Assembly: GCA_021014325.1 (NCBI GenBank)
Contig: CM037458.1
Span: forward strand, 21,125,063-21,189,062
From: Plazaster borealis
Lineage: Eukaryota > Echinodermata > Asteroidea > Forcipulatida > Labidiasteridae
Direction: 5' to 3'
DNA length: 64,000 nt
Shown here: in pieces, positions 31,276-45,600 of the stretch
How positions within the stretch are numbered: the first letter of the stretch is position 1
Layout of the letters: the number at the start of each line of letters is the position of its first letter
Position numbers and translations under genes: made by a program
Notes under the pieces: model-generated
The model's database searches: none
What the model saw: only the letters and a program-made list of their open reading frames with translations
Told to the model about the DNA's origin: nothing

Positions 31276-31399
31276 GACTCGAGCACCAATCTGATACTAT
31301 ACATTTCTCTACTCATTTCAAAATGTTGCCTTTCAAAAGTTCAAAATCGTAAACATTGTACAGATTTATAAAAAAAATTATCCAACTTGGTTTACCTTA

Positions 31400-33530
31400 T
31401 GTCCATTTGAAGAAAGATTATCACAGTTTCTTGCAAATCTGTTAAATAATAAATTGAAATATATACATGTGTGTAGAGGTTCTTTATATAATAAGAATCA
31501 AACAAATTGTGTATTGAATTTGTGGATTCCGGTTGGAAAAGCACACTTAAATTGAGACAGACTTTATACTGACTTAAACGGTCTGTATACGTTTGGTAAT
31601 TACTCAAAGGCCTACAATTAATGGTAATAAAAACTTACTTGGTGAGAAGTTCAGCAGCTTTTGCAAGTATAAAGAAACATTTCACTTTGAAGTAATGTGG
31701 TAATGGAAAAATATATCAGTTTTTATCCCCCCAAATTTAATCTGAGAAGTGTTTCTGACGTTTCTCAGATTGTGTATTCCAATTGCTGATTATTCTTCCT
31801 GCGTGGACATAACCGCTCCAGAATTTTGGCAGTATCTCAGAAAATTACAAAACGTATACAATCCCTTTGAATCAAAGATCTTGAACCTGACAGCAAGAGA
31901 GAAAAAGAAAACACTTTATCACATTTTGGGAGTCAAACAAATAAATGTCCAATCAATGTTTAAAATACTGGTAAAAATCCTTGCTATTTTTTCAGTCTTT
32001 GGCCTAAATTCGATAAAAATGGTGGACTAACCCCTTGTGTTTTGGTTTTATTTTGTTTTCAATTTTTGGGCCAAAAATTCAAACAAATTTATAAGTCTAG
32101 CATTAAAGTTTTATCAAATTTGGACCATTGAAAAAATTACAAGGGGTCCAGCATTTTTATCATATGGGCCAAATATTTAAAAAATCACAACGGGTAAGCC
32201 CTTTTGTTAAACTTGGCCCCCTAAAAAAGGACAAAATGACAAGGGTTAAGTCCAGCATTTTGTCTTCTTCAATTTGGGGCCCTAATTCGATAAAAATGGT
32301 GGACTTTCCCCTTATGGTTTTTGTGTGTGTGTTTTTTGCAACTTTTTGCCCAAATTTGATAGGCCTATACCAAGGAAGTCCAGCATTTTTATCAAATTTG
32401 TACCAATGAAAAGAAGTCCATCACTTTTATCATTTTTGGGGGGATGGAAATTCAAATAGATTTAATAGTTCAGCATTAAATTGTTATCAAATTTGGGCCA
32501 TTGGAAAATTACAGCATTTTTGTCAAAGAATGGCCAATATTGAAAGGGATGCTCTAAATAATCAATTAAATACTTATGTGTGGAGGTTCTTTATATAATA
32601 AGAATCAAACAAATTGTGTATTGAATTTGTGGATTCCGGTTGGAAAAGCACACTTAAATTGAGACAGACTTTAAACTGACTTGAAGGGTCTGTATATACG
32701 TTTGGTAATTAATCATAAAATTAATAGCTATAAAAACTTACTTTGTAAGAAGTACAGCAGCTTCTGATATAACGCATTTTGAGAAACATTGCACTTTGAA
32801 GTAATGTGGTTATGGAAAAAGATATCAGTTTTCATCCAAAAGAAATTGAATCTGAGAAGCATTTATGTCAGAAAATTTCTCAGATTTTGTATTCCAATTG
32901 CTGTTTATTCTTCGCGCGTGGATATTACCGCTCCAGTTTTTTTGGCAATATCTTCAAAACGCTACCACCTTTTGAAATTAAATTTTCACAGGTTAGTTTT
33001 ATGGTACATATCTACAACTATATATATAGGATTGAAACAAACAGTGGGTTCCAATTACCAAACGTATACATTCCTCTTAAATCAAAGATCTTGAATTTGA
33101 CAGCAGGAGAGAGAAAGAAAATACTTTATCACATTTTGGGAGTCAACAAAATAAATGTCCAATCAAAATATGGTAAAAAACCTTGCTATTTTTTCAGTCT
33201 TTGGCCTAAATTTGATAAAAGTGGTGGACTTACCCCTTTTGTTTTGGTTTTATTTTGTTTTCAATTTTTGGCAAAACTTCAAATAAATTTATAAGTCCAG
33301 CATTGGATTTTTATCAAATTTGGGCCATTGAAAAAATTACAAGAGGTCCATCACTTGCATCAGTTTTTTGGAGCCAAACATTTAAACAGATTTAAAAGTT
33401 CAGCATTAAATTGTTTTTCAAATTTGGGCCATTGAAAAATTACAAGGGGTTAGTCCAGCATTTTTGTCAAAGAATGGCCGATATTGAAAAGCAATTTTGA
33501 TGCTCCAAAACGCTGCAGACCACAAACAAT
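31400..33530 (+). repeat. Recent ~1.1-kb tandem duplication
   Basis: GAGGTTCTTTATATAATAAG at 31477 recurs at 32583, with nearly identical sequence for over 100 bp on either side of a TTAA-type MITE copy, then TGACAGCAAGAGAGA / TGACAGCAGGAGAGA and TTTTTCAGTCTTTGGCCTAA in both. Offset about 1,106 bp. Each copy contains one CTGTATACGTTTGGTAATTA element and GTCCAGCATTTTTATCAAAT blocks. A third diverged copy starts at ~55240. Confidence 0.85.
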
Positions 33531-33539
33531 TATGAACCT

Positions 33540-33950
33540 ACAATATGACACTTCACACGTGTGTAGGGTCACACAGAATACAGATTTAAAGCATATGGAG
33601 ATTAGTGTATGTTCAACGATCAGAAATTGAATAAATTAAAAAAAAAATTATCAAGTTTGGGCCAAATATTGAAAAAAATCACAGCAATTTTTTGGACTGA
33701 ACTTGGAATGGCAGCTGCAGCAGATCGAGTTGGTTGACGTGAACTTGTGATGACCACCGCAGCGCGGCCTGACTGAAGAGAAAGAGAGACTGATTGAGGC
33801 CAAAGACTGAAAAGCGGTTTTTGGCTCTCAAACGATGCAATATGAGGTAAATGAACTTAACTTCTTCATGAGTAGGTATTGTCAAACAAAAAAACAACTT
33901 ACCTCAGTATGAATCTACAAGCATACATAATGCTTCACATCTGTGTAGGG
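33540..33950 (+). repeat. Degenerate left flank of the palindromic satellite
   Basis: CTTCACACGTGTGTAGGGTC at ~33551 and CTTCACATCTGTGTAGGGTC at ~33936 are non-palindromic relatives of the satellite core, set among GCATTTTTGTCAAA blocks. Between them, 33697-33812 is a different, less AT-rich segment (see findings). Confidence 0.6.
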
Positions 33951-34094
33951 TCAAGCATACACAATGTATAAGTAACAAGCGTGAGGGTTTTATCAAATTT
34001 GGGCCAGAAATTTAAAGAACATACAAGGGGTAAGTCCAGCACTTTTATCAAATTTGGGCCAGAAATAAATTATAAAAATCGCAAGGGCTAAATC

Positions 34095-34300
34095 GGGAGG
34101 CTTCATACGTATGAAGCCTGTACGCTTGCACGGGATTTAACAAGCGTGGGAGGCTTCATACGTAGGAAGCCTACGCTTGCACGGGATTTAACAAGCGTGG
34201 GAGGCTTCATACGTATGAAGGCTGCGCTTGCACGGGATTTAACAAGCCTGGGAGGCTTCATACGTATGAAGCCTGTACGCTTGTTAAAAAACACATAAGG
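34095..34300 (+). repeat. 52-bp palindrome sub-array at the satellite's left end
   Basis: Four units of GGGAGGCTTCATACGTATGA then a CTTGCACGGGATTTAACAAG spacer, found only here. The centre TACGTA replaces the CACGTG of the main array. Confidence 0.85.
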
Positions 34301-37300
34301 CTTTGTTACTTACGCAGTTTATAAGTAACAGTTGCGTACATAAGGCTTCACAAGGGCTAAGTCCAGCATTTTTATCACAATTTGGCAAAAATATTGAGCA
34401 AATCACAAGAAGGGGGGGGGGTAAGTCCAGCACTTTTATCAAATTTGGCCAGAAATTTAAAAAAAAAATCGAAAGGGCTAATCCAGCATTTTTATAAGTA
34501 GCAAGCGTACTGAGGCTTCACACGTATGAAGCCTCGGTACGCTTGCTACAAGCGTAGCAAGCGTGAGGCTTCACACGTATGAAGCCTATCCAGCTTGCTA
34601 CGCTAAGTAGCAAGCGTTCGAGGCTTCACACGTGTGAAGCCTCACGCTTGCTACGCTTGTAGCAAGCGTACCGAGGCTTCATACGTGTGAAGCCTATCGC
34701 TTGTCATTACAATTAACAAGCGTACCAAGGCTTCATACGTGTGAAGCTTCAAGCTTGTTACTTACGCAGTTTATAAGTTACAATTGCGTACATAAGGCGT
34801 CACAAGGGCTAAGTCCAGCATTTTTATCAAAATTTGGCAAAAATATTGAGCAAATCACAAGGGGGGGGGGTAAGTCCAGCACTTTAATCAAATTTGGCCA
34901 GAAATTTAAAACAAAATAATCGCAAGGGCTAATCCAGCATTTTTATCAAGTTTGGACCAAATATTAACAAGCGTGAGGCTTCACAAGTCTGGAGGGTCAA
35001 GGATACACAATTTATTAGTAACAGGCTTGATAGGCTTCACACGTATGAAGCCTCGGTACGCTTGCTACATTAGCAGCAAGCAAACATTTGTTACTTACGC
35101 AGTTTAACAATTGCGTTCATAAGGCTTCACAAGGGCTAAATCCAGCATTTTTATCAAAATTTGGCAACAAATATTGAGCAAATCACAAGGGGGGGGGTAA
35201 GTCCAGCACTCATATCAAATTCGGGCCAGAAATGTAAAAAACAAATCTCAAGGGCTAATCCAGCATTTTTATCAAGTTTGGACCAAATATTAACAAGCGT
35301 GAGGCTTCACAGTTTGGAAGGTCAAGGATACATATTTATTAGTAACAAGCGTGATGGGCTTCACAAGTGTGAAGCCTCAGTACGCTTGCTGCTAATGTAG
35401 CAAGCGTACTGAGGCTTCAGACGTCTGAAGCCTCAGTACGCTTGTTACTTATAATTAGCAAGCGTACTGAGGCTTCAGACGTGTGAAGCCTCAGTACGCT
35501 TGTTATTTATAAGTAGCAAGCGTACTGAGGCTTCACACGTCTGAAGCATCAGAACGCATCTTACTTATAAGTATAAAGCGTACTGAGGCTTCACACGTCT
35601 GAAGCCTCAGTACGCTTGCAACATTAGCAGCAAGCAAACATATGTTACTTATACGCAGTTTAACAATTGCGTTCATAAGGCTTCACAAGGGCTAAATCCA
35701 GCATTTTTATCAAAATTTGGCAACAAATATTGAGCAAATCACAAAGGGGGGGGGGTAAGTCCAGCACTTTTATCAAATTTGGGCCCGAAATTTAAAAAAA
35801 TAATCGCAAGGGCTAATCCAGCATTTTTATCAAAATTTGGCAAAAAATATTGAGCAAATCACAAGGGGGTGGGGTAAGTTCAACACTTTTATCAAATTTG
35901 GCCAGAAATTTAAAAACAACAATCGCAAGGGCTAATCCAGCATTTTTATCAAAATTTGGCAAAAAATATTGAGCAAATCACAAGGGGGGGGGGTAAGTCC
36001 AGCACTTTTATCAAATTTGGGCCCGAAATTAAATAAAAAAAATCGCAAGGGCTTATCCAGCATTTTTATCAAGTTTGGACCAGTTATTAACAGGCGTGAG
36101 GCTTCACAAGTCTGGAGGGTCAAGGATACACAATTTATTAGTAACAAGCTTGCTAGGCTTCACACGTATGAAGCCTCGGTACGCTTGCTACAAGCGCAGC
36201 AAGCGTGAGGCTTCACACGTATGAAGCCTATCAAGCTTGCTACGCTAAGTAGCAAGCGTTCGAGGCTTCACACGTGTGAAGCCTCACGCTTGCTACGCTT
36301 GTAGCAAGCGTACCGAGGCTTCATACGTGTGAAGCCTATCGCTTGTCATTACAATTAACAAGCGTACCAAGGCTTCATACGTGTGAAGCTTCAAGCTTGT
36401 TACTTTCGCAGTTTATAAGTTACAATTGCGTACATAAGGCTTCACAAGGGCTAAGTCCAGCATTTTTATCAAAATTTGGCAAAAATATTGAGCAAATCAC
36501 AAGGGGGGTAAGTCCAGCACTTTTATCAAATTTGGCCAGAAATTTAAAAAAATAATCGCAAGGGCTAATCCAGCATTTTTCTCAAGTTTGGACCAAATAT
36601 TAACAAGCGTGAGGCTTCACAAGTCTGGAGGGTCAAGGATACACATTTATTAGTAACAAGCGTGATGGGCTTTACACGTGTGAAGCCTCAGTACGCTTGC
36701 TGCTAATGTAGCAAGCGTACCGAGGCTTCACACGTGTGAAGCCTCAGTACGCTTGTTACTTATAAGTAGCGAGCGTACTGAGGCTTCATACGTGTGAAGC
36801 CTCAGTACGCTTGTTACTTATAAGTAGCAAGCGTACTGTGGCTTCACACGTGTGAAGCCTCAGTACGCTTGTTACTTACGCAGTTTAAGAATTGCGTACA
36901 TAAGGCTTCACAAGGCTAAGTCCAGCATTTTTATCAAAATTTGGCAAAAAATAATGAGCAAATCACAAGGGGGGTAAGTCCAGCACTTTTATCAAATTTG
37001 GGCCCGAAATTAACTAAAAAATCGCAAGGGCTTATCCAGCATTTTTATCAAGTTTGGACCAATTATTAACAAGCGTGAGGCTTCACAAGTCTGGAGGGTC
37101 AAGGATACACAATTTATTAGTAACAAGCTTGATAGGCTTCACACGTATGAAGCCTCGGTACGCTTGCTACAAGCGTAGCAAGCGTGAGGCTTCACACGTA
37201 TGAAGCCTATCAAGCTTGCTACGCTAAGTAGCAAGCGTTCGAGGCTTCACACGTGTGAAGCCTCACGCTTGCTACGCTTGTAGCAAGCGTACCGAGGCTT

Positions 37301-39571
37301 CATACGTGTGAAGCCTATCGCTTGTCATTACAATTAACAAGCGTACCAAGGCTTCATACGTGTGAAGCTTCAAGCTTGTTACTTACGCAGTTTATAAGTT
37401 ACAATTGCGTACATAAGGCTTCACAAGGGCTAAGTCCAGCATTTTTATCAAAATTTGACCAGAAATTTAAAAAAATAATCGCAAGGGCTAATCCAGCATT
37501 TTTATCAAAATTTGGCAAAAAATATTGAGCAAATCACAAGCGGGGTGGGGTAAGTTCAACACTTTTATCAAATTTGGCCAGAAATTTAAAAACAATAATC
37601 GCAAGGGCTAATCCAGCATTTTTATCAAAATTTGGCAACAAATATTGAGCAAATCACAAGGGGGGGTAAGTCCAGCACTTTTATCAAATTTGGGCCCGAA
37701 ATTAAATTAAAAAATCGCAAGGGCTTATCCAGCATTTTTATCAAGTTTGGACCAATTATTAACAAGCGTGAGGCTTCACAAGTCTGGAGGGTCAAGGATA
37801 CACAATTTATTAGTAACAAGTCTGCTAGGCTTCACACGTATGAAGCCTCGGTACGCTTGCTACAAGCGTAGCAAGCGTGAGGCTTCACACGTATGAAGCC
37901 TATCAAGCTTGCTACGCTAAGTAGCAAGCGTTCGAGGCTTCACACGTGTGAAGCCTCACGCTTGCTACGCTTGTAGCAAGCGTACCGAGGCTTCATACGT
38001 GTGAAGCCTATCGCTTGTCATTACAATTAACAAGCGTACCAAGGCTTCATACGTGTGAAGCTTCAAGCTTGTTACTTTCGCAGTTTATAAGTTACAATTG
38101 CGTACATAAGGCTTCACAAGGGCTAAGTCCAGCATTTTTATCAAAATTTGGCAAAAATATTGAGCAAATCACAAGGGGGGGTAAGTCCAGCACTTTTATC
38201 AAATTTGGCCAGAAATTTAAAAAAATAATCGCAAGGGCTTATCCAGCATTTTTCTCAAGTTTGGACCAAATATTAACAAGCGTGAGGCTTCACAAGTCTG
38301 GAGGATCAAGGATACACATTTATTAGTAACAAGCGTGATGGGCTTTACACGTGTGAAGCCTCAGTACGCTTGCTGCTAATGTAGCAAGCGTACCGAGGCT
38401 TCACACGTGTGAAGCCTCAGTACGCTTGTTACTTATAAGTAGCAAGCGTACTGAGGCTTCATACGTGTGAAGCCTCAGTACGCTTGTTACTTATAATTAG
38501 CAAGCCTACTGTGGCTTCACACGTGTGAAGCCTATCGCTTGTCATTACAATTATTAAGCGTACCAAGGCTTCATACGTGTGAAGCTTCAAGCTTGTTACT
38601 TACGCAGTTTATAAGTTACAATTGCGTTCATAAGGCTACACAAGGGCTAAGTCCAGCACTTTTATCAAATTTGGGCCAGAAATGTAAAAAACAAATCTCA
38701 AGGGCTTATCCAGCATTTTTATCAAGTTTGGACCAATTATTAACAAGCGAGAGGCTTCACAAGTCTGGAGGGTCAAGGATACACAATTTATTAGTAACAA
38801 GCTTGCTAGGCTTCACACGTATGAAGCCTCGGTACGCTTGCTACAAGCGTAGCAAGCGTGAGGCTTCACACGTATGAAGCCTAGCAAGCTTGCTACGCTC
38901 AGTAGCAAGCGTTCGAGGCTTCACACGTGTGAAGCCTCAAGCTTGCTACGCTTGTAGCAAGCGTACCGAGGCTTCATACGTGTGAAGCCTGTCGCTTGTC
39001 ATTACAATTATTAAGCGTACCAAGGCTTCATACGTGTGAAGCTTCAAGCTTGTTACTTACGCAGTTTATAAGTTACAATTGCGTTCATAAGGCTACACAA
39101 GGGCTAAGTCCAGCACTTTTATCAAATTTGGGCCAGAAATGTAAAAAACAAATCTCAAGGGCTAATCCAGCATTTTTATCAAGTTTGGACCAAATATTAA
39201 CAAGCGTGAGGCTTCACAGTCTGGAAGGTCAAGGATACACATTTATTAGTAACAAGCGTGATGGGCTTCACAAGTATGAAGCCTCAGTACGCTTGCTGCT
39301 AATGTAGCAAGCGTACTGAGGCTTCAGACGTGTGAAGCCTCAGTACGCTTGTTACTTATAAGTAGCAAGCGTACTGAGGCTTCACACGTCTGAAGCCTCA
39401 GTACGCTTGTTATTTATAAGTGAGGCTTCACAGTCTGGAAGGTCAAGGATACACATTTATTAGTAACAAGCGTGATGCGCTTCACAAGTATGAAGCCTCA
39501 GTACGCTTGCTGCTAATGTAGCAAGCGTACTGAGGCTTCAGACGTGTGAAGCCTCAGTACGCTTGTTATAA

Positions 39572-39623
39572 GTAGCAAGCGTACTGAGGCTTCACACGTG
39601 TGAAGCCTCAGTACGCTTGCTAC
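39572..39623. repeat. Exact 52-bp palindrome, example satellite unit
   Basis: The dyad centre falls between 39597 and 39598 within CACACGTGTG, and all 26 positions per arm match. It is a representative of the palindrome module at its most perfect. Confidence 0.9.
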
Positions 39624-42600
39624 ATTAGCAGCAAGCAAACATTTGTTACTTACGCAGTTTAACAATTGCGTTCATAAGGCTTCACAAGGGCTAAATCCAG
39701 CATTTTTATCAAAATTTGGCAACAAATATTGAGCAAATCACAAGAGGGGAGGGGTAAGTCCAGCACTCATATCAAATTCGGGCCAGAAATGTAAAAAAAC
39801 AAATCTCAAGGGCTAATCCAGCATTTTTATCAAGTTTGGACCAAATATTAACAAGCGTGAGGCTTCACAGTTTGGAAGGTCAAGGATACATATTTATTAG
39901 TAACAAGCGTGATGGGCTTCACAAGTGTGAAGCCTCAGTACGCTTGCTGCTAATGTAGCAAGCGTACTGAGGCTTCAGACGTGTGAAGCGTCAGTACGCT
40001 TGTTACTTATAAGTAGCAAGCGTACTGAGGCTTCACACATGTGAAGCCTCAGTACGCTTGTTACTTATACTTAGCAAGCGTACTGAGGCTTCACACGTCT
40101 GAAGCCTCAGTACGCGTGTTATTTATAAGTAGCAAGCGTACTGAGGCGTCACACGTCTGAAGCCTCAGTACGCTTGCAACATTAGCAGCAAGCAAACATA
40201 TGTTACTTACGCAGTTTAACAATTGCGTTCATAAGGCTTCACAAGGGCTAAATCCAGCATTTTTATCAAAATTTGGCAACAAATATTGAGCAAATCACAA
40301 AGGGGGGGGGGGTAAGTCCAGCACTTTTATCAAATTTGGGCCCGAAATTTAAAAAAATAATCGCAAGGGCTAATCCAGCATTTTTCTCAAGTTTGGACCA
40401 AATATTAACAAGCGTGAGGCTTCACAAGTCTGGAGGGTCAAGGATACACATTTATTAGTAACAAGCGTGATGGGCTTTACACGTGTGAAGCCTCAGTACG
40501 CTTGCTGCTAATGTAGCAAGCGTACCGAGGCTTCACACGTGTGAAGCCTCAGTACGCTTGTTACTTATAAGTAGCAAGCGTCCTGAGGCTTCACCTGTGT
40601 GAAGCCTCAAGCTTGTTACTTACGCAGTTTAAGAATTGCGTACATAAGGCTTCACAAGGCTAAGTCCAGCATTTTTATCAAAATTTGGCAAAAAATAATG
40701 AGCAAATCACAAGGGGGGTAAGTCCAGCAGTTTTATCAAATTTGGGCCCGAAATTAACTAAAAAAATCGCAAGGGCTTATCCAGCATTTTTATCAAGTTT
40801 GGACCAATTATTAACAAGCGTGAGGCTTCACAAGTCTGGAGGATCAAGGATACACAATTTATTAGTAACAAGCTTGATAGGCTTCACACGTATGAAGCCT
40901 CGGTACGCTTGCTACAAGCGTAGCAAGCGTGAGGCTTCACACGTATGAAGCCTATCAAGCTTGCTACGCTAAGTAGCAAGCGTTCGAGGCTTCACACGTG
41001 TGAAGCCTCAAGCTTGCTACGCTTGTAGCAAGCGTACCGAGGCTTCATACGTGTGAAGCCTATCGCTTGTCATTACAATTATTAAGCGTACCAAGGCTTC
41101 ATACGTGTGAAGCTTCAAGCTTGTTACTTACACAGTTTATAAGTTACAATTGCGTTCATAAGGCTACACAAGGGCTAAGTCCAGCACTTTTATCAAATTT
41201 GGGCCAGAAATGTAAAAAAAAATCTCAAGGGCTTATCCAGCATTTTTATCAAGTTTGGACCAATTATTAACAAGCGAGAGGCTTCACAAGTCTGGAGGGT
41301 CAAGGATACACAATTTATTAGTAACAAGCTTGCTAGGCTTCACACGTATGAAGCCTCGGTACGCTTGCTACAAGCGTAGCAAGCGTGAGGCTTCACACGT
41401 ATGAAGCCTAGCAAGCTTGCTACGCTAAGTAGCAAGCGTTCGAGGCTTCACACGTGTGAAGCCTCAGTACGCTTGCTACGCTTGTAGCAAGCAAACATTT
41501 GTTACTTACGCAGTTTAACAATTGCGTTCATAAGGCTTCACAAGGGCTAAATCCAGCATTTTTATCAAAATTTGGCAACAAATATTGAGCAAATCACAAG
41601 GGGGGAGGGGTAAGTCCAGCACTCATATCAAATTCGGGCCAGAAATGTAAAAAAACAAATCTCAAGGGCTAATCCAGCATTTTTATCAAGTTTGGACCAA
41701 ATACTAACAAGCGTGAGGCTTCACAGTTTGGAAGGTCAAGGATACATATTTATTAGTAACAAGCGTGATGGGCTTCACAAGTGTGAAGCCTCAGTACGCT
41801 TGCTGCTAATGTAGCAAGCGTACTGAGGCTTCAGACGTGTGAAGCCTCAGTACGCTTGTTACTTATAAGTAGCAAGCGTACTGCGGCTTCACACGTCTGA
41901 AGCCTCAGTACGCTTGTTACTTATACTTAGCAAGCGTACTGAGGCTTCAGACGTGTGAAGCCTCAGTACGCTTGTTATTTATAAGTAGCAAGCGTACTGA
42001 GGCTTCACACGTCTGAAGCCTCAGTACGCTTGCAACATTAGCAGCAAGCAAACATATGTTACTTACGCAGTTTAACAATTGCGTTCATAAGGCTTCACAA
42101 GGGCTAAATCCAGCATTTTTATCAAAATTTGGCAACAAATATTGAGCAAATCACAAAGGGGGGGGGGTAAGTCCAGCACTTTTATCAAATTTGGGCCCGA
42201 AATTTAAAAAAATAATCGCAAGGGCTAATCCAGCATTTTTATCAAAATTTGGCAAAAAATATTGAGCAAATCACAAGGGGGGTGGGGTAAGTTCAACACT
42301 TTTATCAAATTTGGCCAGAAATTTAAAAACAATAATCGCAAGGGCTAATCCAGCATTTTTATCAAAATTTGGCAAAAAATAATGAGCAAATCACAAGGGG
42401 GGGTAAGTCCAGCACTTTTATCAAATTTGGGCCCGAAATTAACTAAAAAAATCGCAAGGGCTTATCCAGCATTTTTATCAAGTTTGGACCAATTATTAAC
42501 AAGCGTGAGGCTTCACAAGTCTGGAGGGTCAAGGATACACAATTTATTAGTAACAAGCTTGATAGGCTTCACACGTATGAAGCCTCGGTACGCTTGCTAC

Positions 42601-45600
42601 AAGCGTAGCAAGCGTGAGGCTTCACACGTATGAAGCCTATCAAGCTTGCTACGCTAAGTAGCAAGCGTTCGAGGCTTCACACGTGTGAAGCCTCACGCTT
42701 GCTACGCTTGTAGCAAGCGTACCGAGGCTTCATACGTGTGAAGCCTATCGCTTGTCATTACAATTAACAAGCGTACCAAGGCTTCATACGTGTGAAGCTT
42801 CAAGCTTGTTACTTACGCAGTTTATAAGTTACAATTGCGTACATAAGGCTTCACAAGGGCTAAGTCCAGCATTTTTATCAAAATTTGGCCAGAAATTTAA
42901 AAAAATAATCGCAAGGGCTAATCCAGCATTTTTATCAAAATTTGGCAAAAAATATTGAGCAAATCACAAGGGGGGGTGGGGTAAGTTCAACACTTTTATC
43001 AAATTTGGCCAGAAATTTAAAAACAATAATCGCAAGGGCTAATCCAGCATTTTTATCAAAATTTGGCAAAAAATATTGAGCAAATCACAAGGGGGGGGGG
43101 TAAGTCCAGCACTTTTATCAAATTTGGGCCCGAAATTAAATAAAAAAATCGCAAGGGCTTATCCAGCATTTTTATCAAGTTTGGACCAATTATTAACAAG
43201 CGTGAGGCTTCACAAGTCTGGAGGGTCAAGGATACACAATTTATTAGTAACAAGCTTGCTAGGCTTCACACGTATGAAGCCTCGGTACGCTTGCTACAAG
43301 CGTAGCAAGCGTGAGGCTTCACACGTATGAAGCCTATCAAGCTTGCTACGCTAAGTAGCAAGCGTTCGAGGCTTCACACGTGTGAAGCCTCACGCTTGCT
43401 ACGCTTGTAGCAAGCGTACCGAGGCTTCATACGTGTGAAGCCTATCGCTTGTCATTACAATTAACAAGCGTACCAAGGCTTCATACGTGTGAAGCTTCAA
43501 GCTTGTTACTTACGCAGTTTATAAGTTACAATTGCGTACATAAGGCTTCACAAGGGCTAAGTCCAGCATTTTTATCAAAATTTGGCCAGAAATTTAAAAA
43601 AATAATCGCAAGGGCTAATCCAGCATTTTTATCAAAATTTGGCAAAAAATATTGAGCAAATCACAAGGGGGGTGGGGTAAGTTCAACACTTTTATCAAAT
43701 TTGGCCAGAAATTTAAAAACAATAATCGCAAGGGCTAATCCAGCATTTTTATCAAAATTTTGCAAAAAATAATGAGCAAATCACAAGGGGGGGGTAAGTC
43801 CAGCACTTTTATCAAATTTGGGCCCGAAATTAACTAAAAAAACCGCAAGGGCTTATCCAGCATTTTTATCAAGTTTGGACCAATTATTAACAAGCGTGAG
43901 GCTTCACAAGTCTGGAGGGTCAAGGATACACAATTTATTAGTAACAAGCTTGATAGGCTTCACACGTATGAAGCCTCGGTACGCTTGCTACAAGCGTAGC
44001 AAGCGTGAGGCTTCACACGTATGAAGCCTATCAAGCTTGCTACGCTAAGTAGCAAGCGTTCGAGGCTTCACACGTGTGAAGCCTCACGCTTGCTACGCTT
44101 GTAGCAAGCGTACCGAGGCTTCATACGTGTGAAGCCTATCGCTTGTCATTACAATTAACAAGCGTACCAAGGCTTCATACGTGTGAAGCTTCAAGCTTGT
44201 TACTTACGCAGTTTATAAGTTACAATTGCGTACATAAGGCTTCACAAGGGCTAAGTCCAGCATTTTTATCAAAATTTGGCCAGAAATTTAAAAAAATAAT
44301 CGCAAGGGCTAATCCAGCATTTTTATCAAAATTTGGCAAAAAATATTGAGCAAATCACAAGGGGGGTGGGGTAAGTTCAACACTTTTATCAAATTTGGCC
44401 AGAAATTTAAAAACAATAATCGCAAGGGCTAATCCAGCATTTTTATCAAAATTTGGCAAAAAATATTGAGCAAATCACAAGGGGTGGGTAAGTCCAGCAC
44501 TTTTATCAAATTTGGGCCCGAAATTAACTAAAAAAATCGCAAGGGCTTATCCAGCATTTTTATCAAGTTTGGACCAATTATTAACAAGCGTGAGGCTTCA
44601 CAAGTCTGGAGGGTCAAGGATACACAATTTATTAGTAACAAGCTTGATAGGCTTCACACGTATGAAGCCTCGGTACGCTTGCTACAAGCGTAGCAAGCGT
44701 GAGGCTTCACACGTATGAAGCCTATCAAGCTTGCTACGCTAAGTAGCAAGCGTTCGAGGCTTCACACGTGTGAAGCCTCACGCTTGCTACGCTTGTAGCA
44801 AGCGTACCGAGGCTTCATACGTGTGAAGCCTATCGCTTGTCATTACAATTAACAAGCGTACCAAGGCTTCATACGTGTGAAGCTTCAAGCTTGTTACTTT
44901 CGCAGTTTATAAGTTACAATTGCGTACATAAGGCTTCACAAGGGCTAAGTCCAGCATTTTTATCAAAATTTGGCAAAAATATTGAGCAAATCACAAGGGG
45001 GTAAGTCCAGCACTTTTATCAAATTTGGCCAGAAATTTAAAAAAATAATCGCAAGGGCTAATCCAGCATTTTTCTCAAGTTTGGACCAAATATTAACAAG
45101 CGTGAGGCTTCACAAGTCTGGAGGGTCAAGGATACACATTTATTAGTAACAAGCGTGATGGGCTTTACACGTGTGAAGCCTCAGTACGCTTGCTGCTAAT
45201 GTAGCAAGCGTACCGAGGCTTCACACGTGTGAAGCCTCAGTACGCTTGTTACTTATAAGTAACAAGCGTACTGAGGCGTCATCCGTGTGAAGCCTCAGTA
45301 CGCTTGTTACCTATAAGTAGCAAGCGTACTGTGGCTTCACACGTGTGAAGCCTCAGTACGCTTGTTACTTACGCAGTTTAGGAATTGCGTACATAAGGCT
45401 TCACAAGGGCTAATCCAGCATTTTTATCAAAATTTGGCAAAAAATAATGAGCAAATCACAAGGGGGTGTAAGTCCAGCACTTTTATCAAATTTGGGCCCG
45501 AAATTAACTAAAAAAATCGCAAGGGCTTATCCAGCATTTTTATCAAGTTTGGACCAATTATTAACAAGCGTGAGGCTTCACAAGTCTGGAGGGTCAAGGA

